59,476 nt of DNA from assembly GCA_022511205.1 (NCBI GenBank), contig JAFLRY010000008.1, forward strand, positions 1 through 59,476, given 5' to 3'. Positions 14,545 to 22,837 of the stretch are shown in pieces. The notes under the pieces were generated by a model. The model was not told the origin of the DNA, ran no database searches, and worked only from the letters and a program-made list of their open reading frames with translations. Source of the stretch: Eubacterium sp. (GTDB taxonomy: Bacteria > Bacillota > Clostridia > Oscillospirales > Acutalibacteraceae). Made by a program: the position numbers and the translations under genes. Position 1 is the first letter of the stretch, and each line of letters opens with the position of its first letter.

Positions 14545-17500
14545 ATGGAAAAGAAAAAGGTTTACGCCGTTGCCACCGCTCATCTTGATACAGTGTGGCG
14601 CTGGAGACTTGCGAAAACTATTGAGGAATACATACCCGATACCATCGCAAAAAATCTTGACTTAATCGAAAAATACCCCCATTACCGTTTTAATTTTGAG
14701 GGTGCTTTTCGTTATGAGCTTATAGAGGAATATTATCCGCGCCATTTTGCGATCATCAAGGATCTGATCGATCAGGGCAAATGGTGCGTTTCCGGTTCAT
14801 GCTATGAAAACGGAGACGTGAATATTCCCTCTCCCGAAGCGCTTTTCAGGAATATTCTTTTAGGCAACGGATATTTCAAGGAAAAATTCGGCAAGACGAG
14901 CACGGATGTTTTCCTGCCGGACTGCTTTGGCTTCGGCTACGCCCTCCCCTCAGTAATGAGGCACGCGGGGCTGAACGGCTTTTCAACGCAAAAGCTCAGC
15001 TGGGGCTCAGCCTACGGCAGGCCCTTTGATATCGGTAAATGGAAGGGCGTTGACGGCTCTGAGGTTTTCGCCTGCCTTGACGCGCGCTCCTACCGCCACA
15101 AGTTTAACAGCGATATCCGCGGTGATATCAGCATTATCGATAAGCTTTCTTCCAACGCCTTTAAATTCGGCTTTCCCCAGACCATGCACCTTTACGGCAC
15201 CGGCGACTGGGGTGGCTCTCCCACTGAGGAAAGCGTTAAGGCTATTGAAGAGAGCGTAGCGAAGAACGCTTCAAGCGATTTTGAGGTCATCTCCGCCGCT
15301 TCTGACGAAATGTTCAACGATTTTGAGAAGCTTCCCGAGGAGATCAAAAAAGACTTCCCCGTTTGGGACGGCGAGCTTCCCATGACTGCTCACGGCGCGG
15401 GCGCGTACACCTCAAGGGCTATGAGCAAACGCCTTAACGCCCAAAACGAAAACCTTGCGGACATCACCGAAAAGGCGTGCGTTTTGGCGGACGCTATCGG
15501 CGTTTACAAATATCCGAAGAAGAACATAAACGACGCGTGGAAGCGTGTGATCCGTCACCAATTCCACGATGATATCAGCGGCACTTCCCTTATGGAAGTC
15601 TACAACGACAGCCACAACGATTATTATCTCTCGCTGAGCCAGTTTAAGAATGAATATGTGGGCGCTGTGGGCGCTATTGCCAACGAGCTGGAAACGAAGT
15701 GGGTATCCGAGTGTGCCGTTATAGTGAACAATCCCACCGCTCAGCACAGAAAAGAGGCGGTTGAAGCCCACGTCAGACTGCGCCACAACGGCACGTTCAT
15801 CAAGGTTGTTGACAAGGACGGCAACGAAGTTCCCAGCCAGATCGTTTCCAAGAAGGGCAAGGAATTTGATATCATTTTCCTTGCGGACGTGAAGCCCCTC
15901 GGTTACAGAGTTTACGACGTTAAAGCCGCCAACACCCGCTGTGAGATCAAAACTGATTTAAAAGTAAGCGAGCATATTCTTGAAAACGACAAGTATCAGG
16001 TGGCGCTCAATAAAAACGGAGATATCGCCTCGATAGTTGACAAGGAATATAATATTCAACTTCTCAACGCCCCCATTAGAATGGCGCTCCTTAACGACAC
16101 CGGCGCGCTTTCCTATCCCAGCTGGGAGCTGAGAAAAGAAGATATAGACAAAGAACCCCGTTCCTACGCGAATTCGCCGAAATTCGAGATCGTTGAAAAC
16201 GGCGCGGCGAGGGTTGCCCTTAAGGTGACGAGAGAGGCGGATTATTCCGAGATCACCCAGATCATCTCTCTTTCAAGCGAGAGCAAAATTATAAGGGTCC
16301 ATAATTTTGTAGACTGGAAATCGCGCCGAACTCTGCTCAAAGCGGTGTTCCCCTTCTCCTGCTACAATGAGACCGCGAGCTACGATCTCGGACTCGGAGT
16401 TATAAAGAGAGGAAACAATACCGATAATCTTTACGAAGTTCCGGCGCAGAAATGGGCGGATCTGACTGCCGACAACGGCAATTTCGGCGTTTCCGTATTC
16501 TCCGATTGCAAATACGGCTGGGATAAGCCGAATTCAAACACTCTGCGCCTTACCTGTATCCATACTCCCGCAGGCGCATTCACCAAGGAAACGAGGCAGG
16601 ATCTTCAGGATCTTGGCAGAAACGAGTTTTCTTTCGGCATTTTCTGCCACGAGGGCGGCTTTGAGAACGGCACTCAGGCGCAAAATGAAAGCTTCCAAAA
16701 ACCGCTTATTGCTTTCCAGACCGGCGCAAGGCGTGAAGGAAGCCTTTCCGATGATTTCTCCTTTGCGAATATCAGCAGTGACAGCGTTGTTATCCGCGCA
16801 GTTAAAATGGCTGAGGACGGCAAAAGCATTATCGTGAGAGTAAACGAGGGCGCAGGCAAATCGCAAAACGGCGTTATACTGAGCTTCTTTAACGATCTTG
16901 AAAAGGCTGAGGAAGCGCTCGCGAACGAGGAGGCTATCGCTCCTGCCGATTTCAGCGGAAACACTATCACTTTTGATCTTAAGCCCTATCAGGTAAAGAC
17001 CTTTAAAATAGTTCTTGCCAAGACGGAAAAGAAAGGCAGAGAGAGTTTCAGGAAGCTCACCCTTGAATTCAACGCCAAGGGATTCACCTCAAACGAGGAT
17101 ATGCGCCACGTTATTTTGCAGGGCGGCGGCTGTTCGCTTCCAATTGAGCAATGCCCCGAGTCCCTAACCGTTGGCGGCATAACCTTCAGAATGCCGGATA
17201 CTTCCGCCAACCTTGACGTTTGCGTGGCAAGGGCTCAAAGCATTACTATTCCGAAAGGCTCAACGAAGCTGTATCTTCTTGCCGCGTCAACGCTCGGTGA
17301 CAGAGAAGCTACGTTCTGCGTTGACGGCAGAGAGAAGCACTTAACGATTTTCTCCTTTAGCGAACCGATAGGCAGATGCGATATGGCAGGACTCAAGCAG
17401 ACTGCGCTTGTTAAGGACGCAAGCCTCGGCATTGAATTCACCCATACCCATCACCCTGAGGGCGACAAAATCGACGGCAGAGCGTATTTCTATATTTACG

Positions 17501-17808
17501 AGCTTGACGTGAGAAACGCCGCCTCGGTTACGCTTCCCGAGGACAACAGGATCATAATTCTCGCGGCTACGACAGTAAAGAAATTCTCCGACACGAAGCT
17601 ATCGACACGGATAACCGATAAAGCACCTGATATGGATTACAGCTTTGACGGCATCCCCCCTATCGACAAGATCATAGATAAGGCGGAATTCGTGACCATC
17701 AGAGCAGGCAAGATCCAGGATCAGCACAATGGCGGCAAGGGCAAGGGCTTCAAGCGGGATAACATTATAACCAACATCATTCGCTCTTACACCAAGTCGG
17801 AATGGTAA
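14545..17808 (+). CDS. GH38 alpha-mannosidase
   Basis: This 1,087-residue enzyme matches glycoside hydrolase family 38, zinc-dependent retaining alpha-mannosidases acting on N-glycan-type or other alpha-mannosides. The metal/active-site motifs are present: AHLDTVWRWRLAKTIEE (His and Asp ligands), FLPDCFGFGYALPSVMRHAG (nucleophile Asp) and HQFHDDISGTSLMEV (His ligand). The middle and C-terminal parts form the beta domains. No signal peptide is seen, so it probably acts in the cytoplasm on imported oligosaccharides. The last ~250 residues extend beyond the core and hold additional beta-sandwich-like sequence. It follows the small gene by nine bases and ends before a strong terminator. Confidence 0.92.
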   Translation: MEKKKVYAVATAHLDTVWRWRLAKTIEEYIPDTIAKNLDLIEKYPHYRFNFEGAFRYELIEEYYPRHFAIIKDLIDQGKWCVSGSCYENGDVNIPSPEALFRNILLGNGYFKEKFGKTSTDVFLPDCFGFGYALPSVMRHAGLNGFSTQKLSWGSAYGRPFDIGKWKGVDGSEVFACLDARSYRHKFNSDIRGDISIIDKLSSNAFKFGFPQTMHLYGTGDWGGSPTEESVKAIEESVAKNASSDFEVISAASDEMFNDFEKLPEEIKKDFPVWDGELPMTAHGAGAYTSRAMSKRLNAQNENLADITEKACVLADAIGVYKYPKKNINDAWKRVIRHQFHDDISGTSLMEVYNDSHNDYYLSLSQFKNEYVGAVGAIANELETKWVSECAVIVNNPTAQHRKEAVEAHVRLRHNGTFIKVVDKDGNEVPSQIVSKKGKEFDIIFLADVKPLGYRVYDVKAANTRCEIKTDLKVSEHILENDKYQVALNKNGDIASIVDKEYNIQLLNAPIRMALLNDTGALSYPSWELRKEDIDKEPRSYANSPKFEIVENGAARVALKVTREADYSEITQIISLSSESKIIRVHNFVDWKSRRTLLKAVFPFSCYNETASYDLGLGVIKRGNNTDNLYEVPAQKWADLTADNGNFGVSVFSDCKYGWDKPNSNTLRLTCIHTPAGAFTKETRQDLQDLGRNEFSFGIFCHEGGFENGTQAQNESFQKPLIAFQTGARREGSLSDDFSFANISSDSVVIRAVKMAEDGKSIIVRVNEGAGKSQNGVILSFFNDLEKAEEALANEEAIAPADFSGNTITFDLKPYQVKTFKIVLAKTEKKGRESFRKLTLEFNAKGFTSNEDMRHVILQGGGCSLPIEQCPESLTVGGITFRMPDTSANLDVCVARAQSITIPKGSTKLYLLAASTLGDREATFCVDGREKHLTIFSFSEPIGRCDMAGLKQTALVKDASLGIEFTHTHHPEGDKIDGRAYFYIYELDVRNAASVTLPEDNRIIILAATTVKKFSDTKLSTRITDKAPDMDYSFDGIPPIDKIIDKAEFVTIRAGKIQDQHNGGKGKGFKRDNIITNIIRSYTKSEW

Positions 17809-17831
17809 ATTCATATAGTGAATATAAATAC

Positions 17832-17866
17832 AAAAATCTCTATGCAAAGCTTGCATAGAGATTTTT
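17832..17866 (+). terminator. Terminator of the GH38 operon
   Basis: A long perfect stem, AAAAATCTCTATGCAA paired with TTGCATAGAGATTTTT and a three-base loop, lies 23 bases past the GH38 stop and is followed by CATTTTTG. The flanking A and T runs allow it to work in both directions. Confidence 0.9.
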
Positions 17867-17987
17867 CATTTTTGTAAAGCTTGTTTCTTTACGAAAAAAT
17901 TCCTGCGGAAATCGTTGTGGAAAACTATGTTTAAAATGTTGAAAACTCAAAATTCGCAGGGAAAATATGTAAAGTAAATTTACTTAC

Positions 17988-18090
17988 TATAATACAGTTT
18001 TCAACAATAGAGCATACGGCTTATACAAATTGACAAGCCGTTAACAAATTGCATACGGCGGCAGATAACTGCCGCCGTAACGTTTTTATT
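17988..18090 (+). ncRNA. Candidate small RNA downstream of ftsZ
   Basis: A TATAAT box (17988-17993) on the plus strand is followed by two hairpins: ACGGCTT / AAGCCGT (18016-18041) and an 11-bp stem TACGGCGGCAG / CTGCCGCCGTA (18054-18079) followed by AACGTTTTTATTTATTT. The second looks like a plus-strand terminator, although the only upstream plus-strand gene is already terminated at 17866. No good -35 box is seen. An alternative is that the hairpins serve the 3' end of ftsZ mRNA on the minus strand, where no T-run follows. Confidence 0.25.
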
Positions 18091-19184
18091 TATTTCTTGA
18101 AGAAGCTTACGATATCGCCAAAGGCATCGTCATCGTTCGCAGAGAAATTGCTGGACATAATGTTCTCAAGCGGAGGCGGAACGTCTCTGTTGGCGGTAGT
18201 TGACTTGATCTGCTGACCGGGACCCTTATCGCCGAAACGAGTTGCGATAACGGTGATGATCATTTCGTCCTCAAGATTCTCATCGAAGTTAGCACCCCAG
18301 ATGATCTCACAATCAGGATGAACGGCGTTCATAACGATCGTTGAAGCAGCGTCGATCTCCTCAAGACCGATATCAGTTGAAGCGGTAATATTGAGAAGAA
18401 CACCGCGTGCGCCGTCAATAGAAGTATTGAGAAGCGGGCTGGAGATAGCCTGCTGAGCGGCGATTTCTGCCTTGTCCTTACCCTTGGCGCGGCCAACACC
18501 CATATGCGCGTAGCCTGCATCCTTCATGATCTCGGTAACGTCCGCAAAGTCGGAGTTTACAAGACCGGTTGCGTTTACAAGATCTGAAATAGACTGAACG
18601 CCCTGGCGGAGAACGTCATTAGCGATTTCAAACGCGTTGAGAAGTGTGATCCTCTCCTCAGTAACGAACTTAAGGTTTTCGTTGGGAATAACCATAAGAG
18701 AATCTACGTACTGCGCAAGCTCTTTGATACCGTTTTGAGCCTGTTCCATACGGCGCTTACCCTCAAAAGCAAAGGGAGTCGTAACAACGCCGACGGTAAG
18801 AATGCCCATATCCTTAGCGATCTTGGCAACTACGGGAGCGGCACCGGTACCCGTTCCGCCGCCCATACCTGCGGTGATGAATACCATTTCAGCGCCCGAA
18901 AGGATATCGTTGATAGCCTCACGGCTCTCTTCTGCAGCCTTTGTGCCAACCTCAGGCTTAGCGCCTGCTCCGCGGCCCTTGCTGGTTTTTTCTCCTATAA
19001 GAATTTTATGTGTAGCGATTGATTTGCCGAGTGCCGGCTTATCGCTGTTTATAGCAATAAATTCAACATCCTGAATATTGCAGCGCACCATTCTGTTAAC
19101 GGCATTTCCGCCGCCGCCGCCAACGCCGATTACTTTAATGGAAACAACCTTGGTATCGTCCATATCTATTTCATAACGTCCCAT
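18090..19184 (-). CDS. ftsZ: Cell division GTPase FtsZ
   Basis: FtsZ polymerises into the Z-ring at mid-cell. Seen: [14 protein letters not shown] at the N-terminus, the tubulin signature [20 protein letters not shown] (~105-124), the T7-loop region [17 protein letters not shown], and a conserved C-terminal tail [14 protein letters not shown] that would bind division partners. Length (364) is normal with a short linker. AAGGAG lies eight bases before the ATG. It is the last gene of the dcw cluster, separated from ftsQ by 229 bases that contain its own promoter. ftsA does not precede it. Confidence 0.98.
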   Translation of the reverse strand: MGRYEIDMDDTKVVSIKVIGVGGGGGNAVNRMVRCNIQDVEFIAINSDKPALGKSIATHKILIGEKTSKGRGAGAKPEVGTKAAEESREAINDILSGAEMVFITAGMGGGTGTGAAPVVAKIAKDMGILTVGVVTTPFAFEGKRRMEQAQNGIKELAQYVDSLMVIPNENLKFVTEERITLLNAFEIANDVLRQGVQSISDLVNATGLVNSDFADVTEIMKDAGYAHMGVGRAKGKDKAEIAAQQAISSPLLNTSIDGARGVLLNITASTDIGLEEIDAASTIVMNAVHPDCEIIWGANFDENLEDEMIITVIATRFGDKGPGQQIKSTTANRDVPPPLENIMSSNFSANDDDAFGDIVSFFKK

Positions 19185-19249
19185 TATTTTATTCTCCTTA
19201 TTTTATGTAATAATTCCTTAGACTACGTTAAAAGTCGTCTTGTACTGAT

Positions 19250-19278
19250 ATTGTAACAATATTGTAATCTTTTTGCAA
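19250..19278 (-). promoter_or_regulatory. Sigma-A-type promoter of ftsZ
   Basis: On the minus strand TTGCAA (19278-19273), 17 bases and TACAAT (19255-19250) lie about 65 bases before the ftsZ start. The spacer AAAGATTACAATATTGT closely matches the duplicated element upstream of mraZ (32503-32541). Confidence 0.7.
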
Positions 19279-19413
19279 CACTTTTTTTATTTTATTTCAA
19301 GATATTTTTCCAAAGTTTTCGGCATTATTTATCAATTTATTTGTGCAAAATAGACAAATTTGCAGATATAAAGTAACATTTTGGTAAAAATTGTAAAGAT
19401 TTTTACTTTACGC

Positions 19414-20352
19414 TTATTCTTCCGTGAAGTAAGATTGCTTGTCAACAGAAAGATTGACAGTTCCCCTGATGCTGTCGTTGTGCTTATCAAGCTCGGCGCA
19501 CACGGTAAGTCCCCTGTTTATCTTGCTCTCGAGGTTGTTGCAGCTGCCCAACTTAAACGTAATTCTGTTGTTATAGACAATAGAATTATTGTTTTTGTCT
19601 GTGCTTGATATTGACGTAGCCTCAGTCATATTAAGCGCCTGTATCGCCGAAACGAGGCTTAAGATGCATTGAGTTACATCCTCATTCTCAAAACCGATAG
19701 CATATCCGGGAATTGCGGATTCCACCGCAGTATCGGTTATCATTATCACTCCCGAAGGCTTTTCGGGGGACATTGCTTCAAGCACCTTGAGCCTGTCATC
19801 CGTCAGGATATAAGAATCGTCTCCGTTTTCTATAGCAAATGCCGCTGTTGCATCGGTTATTTCAAGGATCACCGTTGCGGGAAGCTTTCTTGTTATTTTA
19901 ACGTCGTATATATAAGGAAGCGCTTCGGTAAGCTTGGTTATACATTCATTTTTATCGATAAGAAAGAGGTTATCGTCTTTCTCTATCGTGGAAAGCAGGA
20001 TGATTTCCTCAGCGGTATAGGCACTGCTGCCCGTTACGTTGATATCCGTGATTTTAAAGAAAATAGTCAGTGAAAGCGTGATACCCAGCGCAAGAAAACC
20101 GATAAAAACAGCCAAGATGATCAAGACGTTTCGAGCCTTGTTTTTTATCTTTCTTTTTTTGTTTTGGCGTCTGCGCACTTCGTTTTTCGTGTAATTTTTC
20201 GAAGCTTCCCTATCCACCTGCCTAATTCGCAGATAGGGATCATTTCCGCTTCTCGGCGCGGGTTCGAAGCTGTAAGCGCTGAAATCGCTGAAATCGCTTC
20301 GTTCAAACCGCTCGCTATTCTTTTTTGGGGCTTTCCCTGTCTTCTTTTTCAT
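19414..20352 (-). CDS. ftsQ: Cell division protein FtsQ/DivIB
   Basis: This bitopic division protein (312 residues) has a long basic cytoplasmic N-terminus (~1-72), one membrane helix (~73-98, NVLIILAVFIGFLALGITLS) and an outside POTRA domain beginning ITDINVTGSSAYTAEEII. After it comes the beta domain (LPYIYDVKITRKLPATVILE). DivIB/FtsQ links FtsL and septal PBP at the septum. The start is set by AGAGGAT before the ATG, which lies inside the 3' end of murA (38-base overlap), so translation is coupled. The order murA-ftsQ-ftsZ fits Firmicutes dcw clusters. Confidence 0.9.
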   Translation of the reverse strand: MKKKTGKAPKKNSERFERSDFSDFSAYSFEPAPRSGNDPYLRIRQVDREASKNYTKNEVRRRQNKKRKIKNKARNVLIILAVFIGFLALGITLSLTIFFKITDINVTGSSAYTAEEIILLSTIEKDDNLFLIDKNECITKLTEALPYIYDVKITRKLPATVILEITDATAAFAIENGDDSYILTDDRLKVLEAMSPEKPSGVIMITDTAVESAIPGYAIGFENEDVTQCILSLVSAIQALNMTEATSISSTDKNNNSIVYNNRITFKLGSCNNLESKINRGLTVCAELDKHNDSIRGTVNLSVDKQSYFTEE

Positions 20353-21604
20353 CGTTTATCCTCTTGATATCAGCACCGATAAGCGCTAAATTTTCCTCTA
20401 ATTTTTCATATCCTCTATCGATATGGTATATATTCGATATAGTCGATCTTCCCTCTGCCGCCAAAGCCGCCAATACCATAGCCGCGCCTCCGCGCAGATC
20501 GGTGCTGAAAACGTTTGCGCCGTAGAGGGATTTTACGCCGTTTATTATAGCGGTTCTGTCGTTGACCGTTATATCCGCTCCAAAGCGGTTGAGCTCGCTT
20601 ATATGCTTAAATCTGCCCTCAAATATACTTTCGTTTATCAGCGTAGTTCCCGCCGATTTTGTAAGAGCCGCCATCACGATTGACTGGCAATCAGTGGGAA
20701 AACCGGGATAAGGCATCGTTTTGATAAGCTTCACTCTTTTCAGACGTTTTGGAGAAGTTATTTTAAGCGAGTTTTTATCAAAATACAGTTTGCAGCCCAT
20801 TTCCATAAATGCCGGAAGTATCGGCGCAAGATGCTGCGTTCTGATATCATTTATGGTAAGCTCGTCAGCGTTCATTGCCGCCGCGCCCATATACGTTGCG
20901 GCAACGATCCTATCGGGAATGATCGTATGCTCGCAGGGCTTCAGGCCTTCTACACCCTCGATTTCAATAGTACCCTCGCCCGCTCCGAATATCCGCGCTC
21001 CGCAGGAATTGAGGAACGCCGCAAGATCTGATATCTCAGGCTCACGCGCCGCGTTGATTATAGTTGTTTTGCCCTTGGAAAGCGCCGCGGCGATGATTAT
21101 ATTCTCCGTTGCGCCAACGCTGGGAAAGGTGAGAATGATCTTCGCGCCGTGAAATGAGGGCGCCTTGCAACAAAGGCAATTCCCGCTCTCTGCGATGGAA
21201 GCGCCCAGCTTTCTCAGGGAACTGAGGTGAAGATCAATTGGTCTGACACCTATATCGCATCCGCCCGGATAGCAAATATATGCTTCCTTCGTGCGGGAAA
21301 GCAGAGATCCCAAAAATATGATCGAGGAGCGCATTTCACGCATCATATCCTCAGGGATCGTGTTTTTAGCGATCTCGCCTGCGTTTATTATAATCGTGTC
21401 GTTTTCCCGTTTGACCTTTGCCCCGAGATATTCGAGGATTCCGATAGACGCGTCAACGTCTGTTAAATTCGGAACGTTATGTATTACGCTTTCGCCCTTA
21501 ATTAATAGAGTGGCAGCAAGAATAGGCAAAACGGAGTTTTTCGCTCCGTGAACGCAGAGCTCTCCTCCAAGCCTTCTTCCACCGTTAATTATTAATTTTT
21601 CCAA
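20315..21604 (-). CDS. murA: UDP-N-acetylglucosamine 1-carboxyvinyltransferase MurA
   Basis: MurA transfers enolpyruvate from PEP to UDP-GlcNAc, the first committed step to peptidoglycan. Seen: LIINGGRRLGGELCVHGAKN (substrate-binding Lys-Asn) and CYPGGCDIGVRPIDLH with the active-site Cys that fosfomycin alkylates. The start is the TTG at 21604 with AGGTGG five bases upstream; the longer frame adds 18 residues unlike MurA and lies in the structured leader. That gives 429 residues, normal for the family. It overlaps ftsQ. Expression may be controlled by the upstream RNA fold (21613-21696), which pairs with part of the ribosome binding site. Confidence 0.97.
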   Translation of the reverse strand: MEKLIINGGRRLGGELCVHGAKNSVLPILAATLLIKGESVIHNVPNLTDVDASIGILEYLGAKVKRENDTIIINAGEIAKNTIPEDMMREMRSSIIFLGSLLSRTKEAYICYPGGCDIGVRPIDLHLSSLRKLGASIAESGNCLCCKAPSFHGAKIILTFPSVGATENIIIAAALSKGKTTIINAAREPEISDLAAFLNSCGARIFGAGEGTIEIEGVEGLKPCEHTIIPDRIVAATYMGAAAMNADELTINDIRTQHLAPILPAFMEMGCKLYFDKNSLKITSPKRLKRVKLIKTMPYPGFPTDCQSIVMAALTKSAGTTLINESIFEGRFKHISELNRFGADITVNDRTAIINGVKSLYGANVFSTDLRGGAAMVLAALAAEGRSTISNIYHIDRGYEKLEENLALIGADIKRINDEKEDRESPKKE

Positions 21605-21612
21605 ATATTCCA

Positions 21613-21696
21613 CCTGCCATGCATAGTCGCAAAAGTGAATAGCTTCACCCTTTGCCAATAGTGATTTACATCTACATACTATGCGTTTTCGGCAGG
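21613..21696 (-). promoter_or_regulatory. Structured mRNA leader covering the murA ribosome binding site
   Basis: Read on the minus strand, CCTGCC (21696-21691) pairs with GGCAGG (21618-21613), and GCATAGT (21684-21678) pairs with ACTATGC (21627-21621). Inside is a third hairpin: GCAAA (21655-21651) and GTGAA (21648-21644) pair with TTCAC (21639-21635) and TTTGC (21633-21629). The outer helix includes the AGG of the murA Shine-Dalgarno AGGTGG. The fold begins 14 bases after the murG stop. It looks like a translational control element, but I recognise no known riboswitch class. Confidence 0.55.
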
Positions 21697-21709
21697 TTTG
21701 CTAAAACTA

Positions 21710-22828
21710 TTATTTTACAAGGCTTATGATTATTTCGGCTATGCGCTCTCTTGCGTTCGTTATCGCCATGGCCTTTGCGTTGTTTTCTATTTCACGAAGA
21801 ACATTTTCGTCAGAAAGCAGCTCGTCAAGAAGCGCTTTTAATGAATCGGAGGTTAAATCTTTTTCTTCGATTATTCTTGCCGCGTTGCGGTTTACAAGCG
21901 CCATTGCGTTATGATACTGATGATTTTCGGCAACGTAGGGGCTTGGGATAAGTATTGAAGCCTTGCCCAGCGCCTCGATTTCAGAGAGGGACGAAGCGCC
22001 CGCTCTGCCGATAACAACGTCTGCCGCCGCCATACAGATATCCATATTATCAATATACTGCCTTACCTCAACCGTACCCAGCTTGCCGTTTTTAAAGCCT
22101 GCGGCCTCAAATTTTTCAAGATAGGCTGTGCCGTTTGTGCCAACTGAATGGATATGAGAATACTTTTCATTTTGAGCGTTTTCAACGAGGATATCAAACA
22201 TCGCATCGTTGAGCGGAGCCGCGCCGAGGGAGCCGCCGAAGGAAAGCACGAGGGGCTTATCCTTTGGTATATTCAGCTGACTTCTTGAAAATTCCTTATC
22301 GGCTTCAAGTATCTCCCCTCTTACGGGAAGCCCCGTAACGGTGATCTCGCCCTTTGCCTCAAGGTGCTTAATAGCGTCCTCAACCGTTACCATAACCTTA
22401 TCCACCTGCTTAGCAAGGGTTTTGTTGGTGATGCCCGGGAAAGCATTTTGCTCGTGCAGGCAGGTGGGGATTTTCATTTGTATGGCCTTTTCAAGCACAG
22501 GGCCTGAAACGTATCCTCCAAAGCCCACGCAAACGTCAGGCTGAAATTCTTCGATTATTTTTTTGCTCTCGCCGCTTGATTTAACAAGATTCAAAAGCGT
22601 TTTCACGTTGTGCTTAATGGCACTCGGAGAAAAGGAGCGACGAAAGCCGCTGATATCTATGGTTTTAAAATCAAAGCCCGCGTTGGGAACGAGCCTTGCT
22701 TCCATATGATCTGCTGTGCCTACGAACAGTATTTCGGAATCGGGATAATTCTCTCTAATATACGAGGCTACCGCAAGAGCGGGATTGATATGCCCCGCCG
22801 TGCCGCCTGTTGCGAATAAAATTTTCAT
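21710..22828 (-). CDS. murG: Lipid II synthase MurG
   Basis: MurG adds GlcNAc to lipid I at the inner membrane face, producing lipid II. Seen: FATGGTAGHINPALAVA (Gly-rich loop 1), CVGFGGYVSGPVLEKA, HEQNAFPGITNK, SFGGSLGA (loop 3) and the donor-binding GRAGASSLSEIEALG with PSPYVAENHQYHNA. Length (372) is normal. AGGAG precedes the ATG, nine bases after the ftsW stop. The 105-base gap before murA is one of the few long gaps in the cluster. Confidence 0.98.
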   Translation of the reverse strand: MKILFATGGTAGHINPALAVASYIRENYPDSEILFVGTADHMEARLVPNAGFDFKTIDISGFRRSFSPSAIKHNVKTLLNLVKSSGESKKIIEEFQPDVCVGFGGYVSGPVLEKAIQMKIPTCLHEQNAFPGITNKTLAKQVDKVMVTVEDAIKHLEAKGEITVTGLPVRGEILEADKEFSRSQLNIPKDKPLVLSFGGSLGAAPLNDAMFDILVENAQNEKYSHIHSVGTNGTAYLEKFEAAGFKNGKLGTVEVRQYIDNMDICMAAADVVIGRAGASSLSEIEALGKASILIPSPYVAENHQYHNAMALVNRNAARIIEEKDLTSDSLKALLDELLSDENVLREIENNAKAMAITNARERIAEIIISLVK

Positions 22829-22837
22829 AAGATTCTC

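Noticed and set aside
21605-21658. N-terminal extension of MurA by 18 residues
   Set aside because: The extra residues do not resemble MurA, there is no ribosome binding site at the longer start, and the region is explained by the structured leader.
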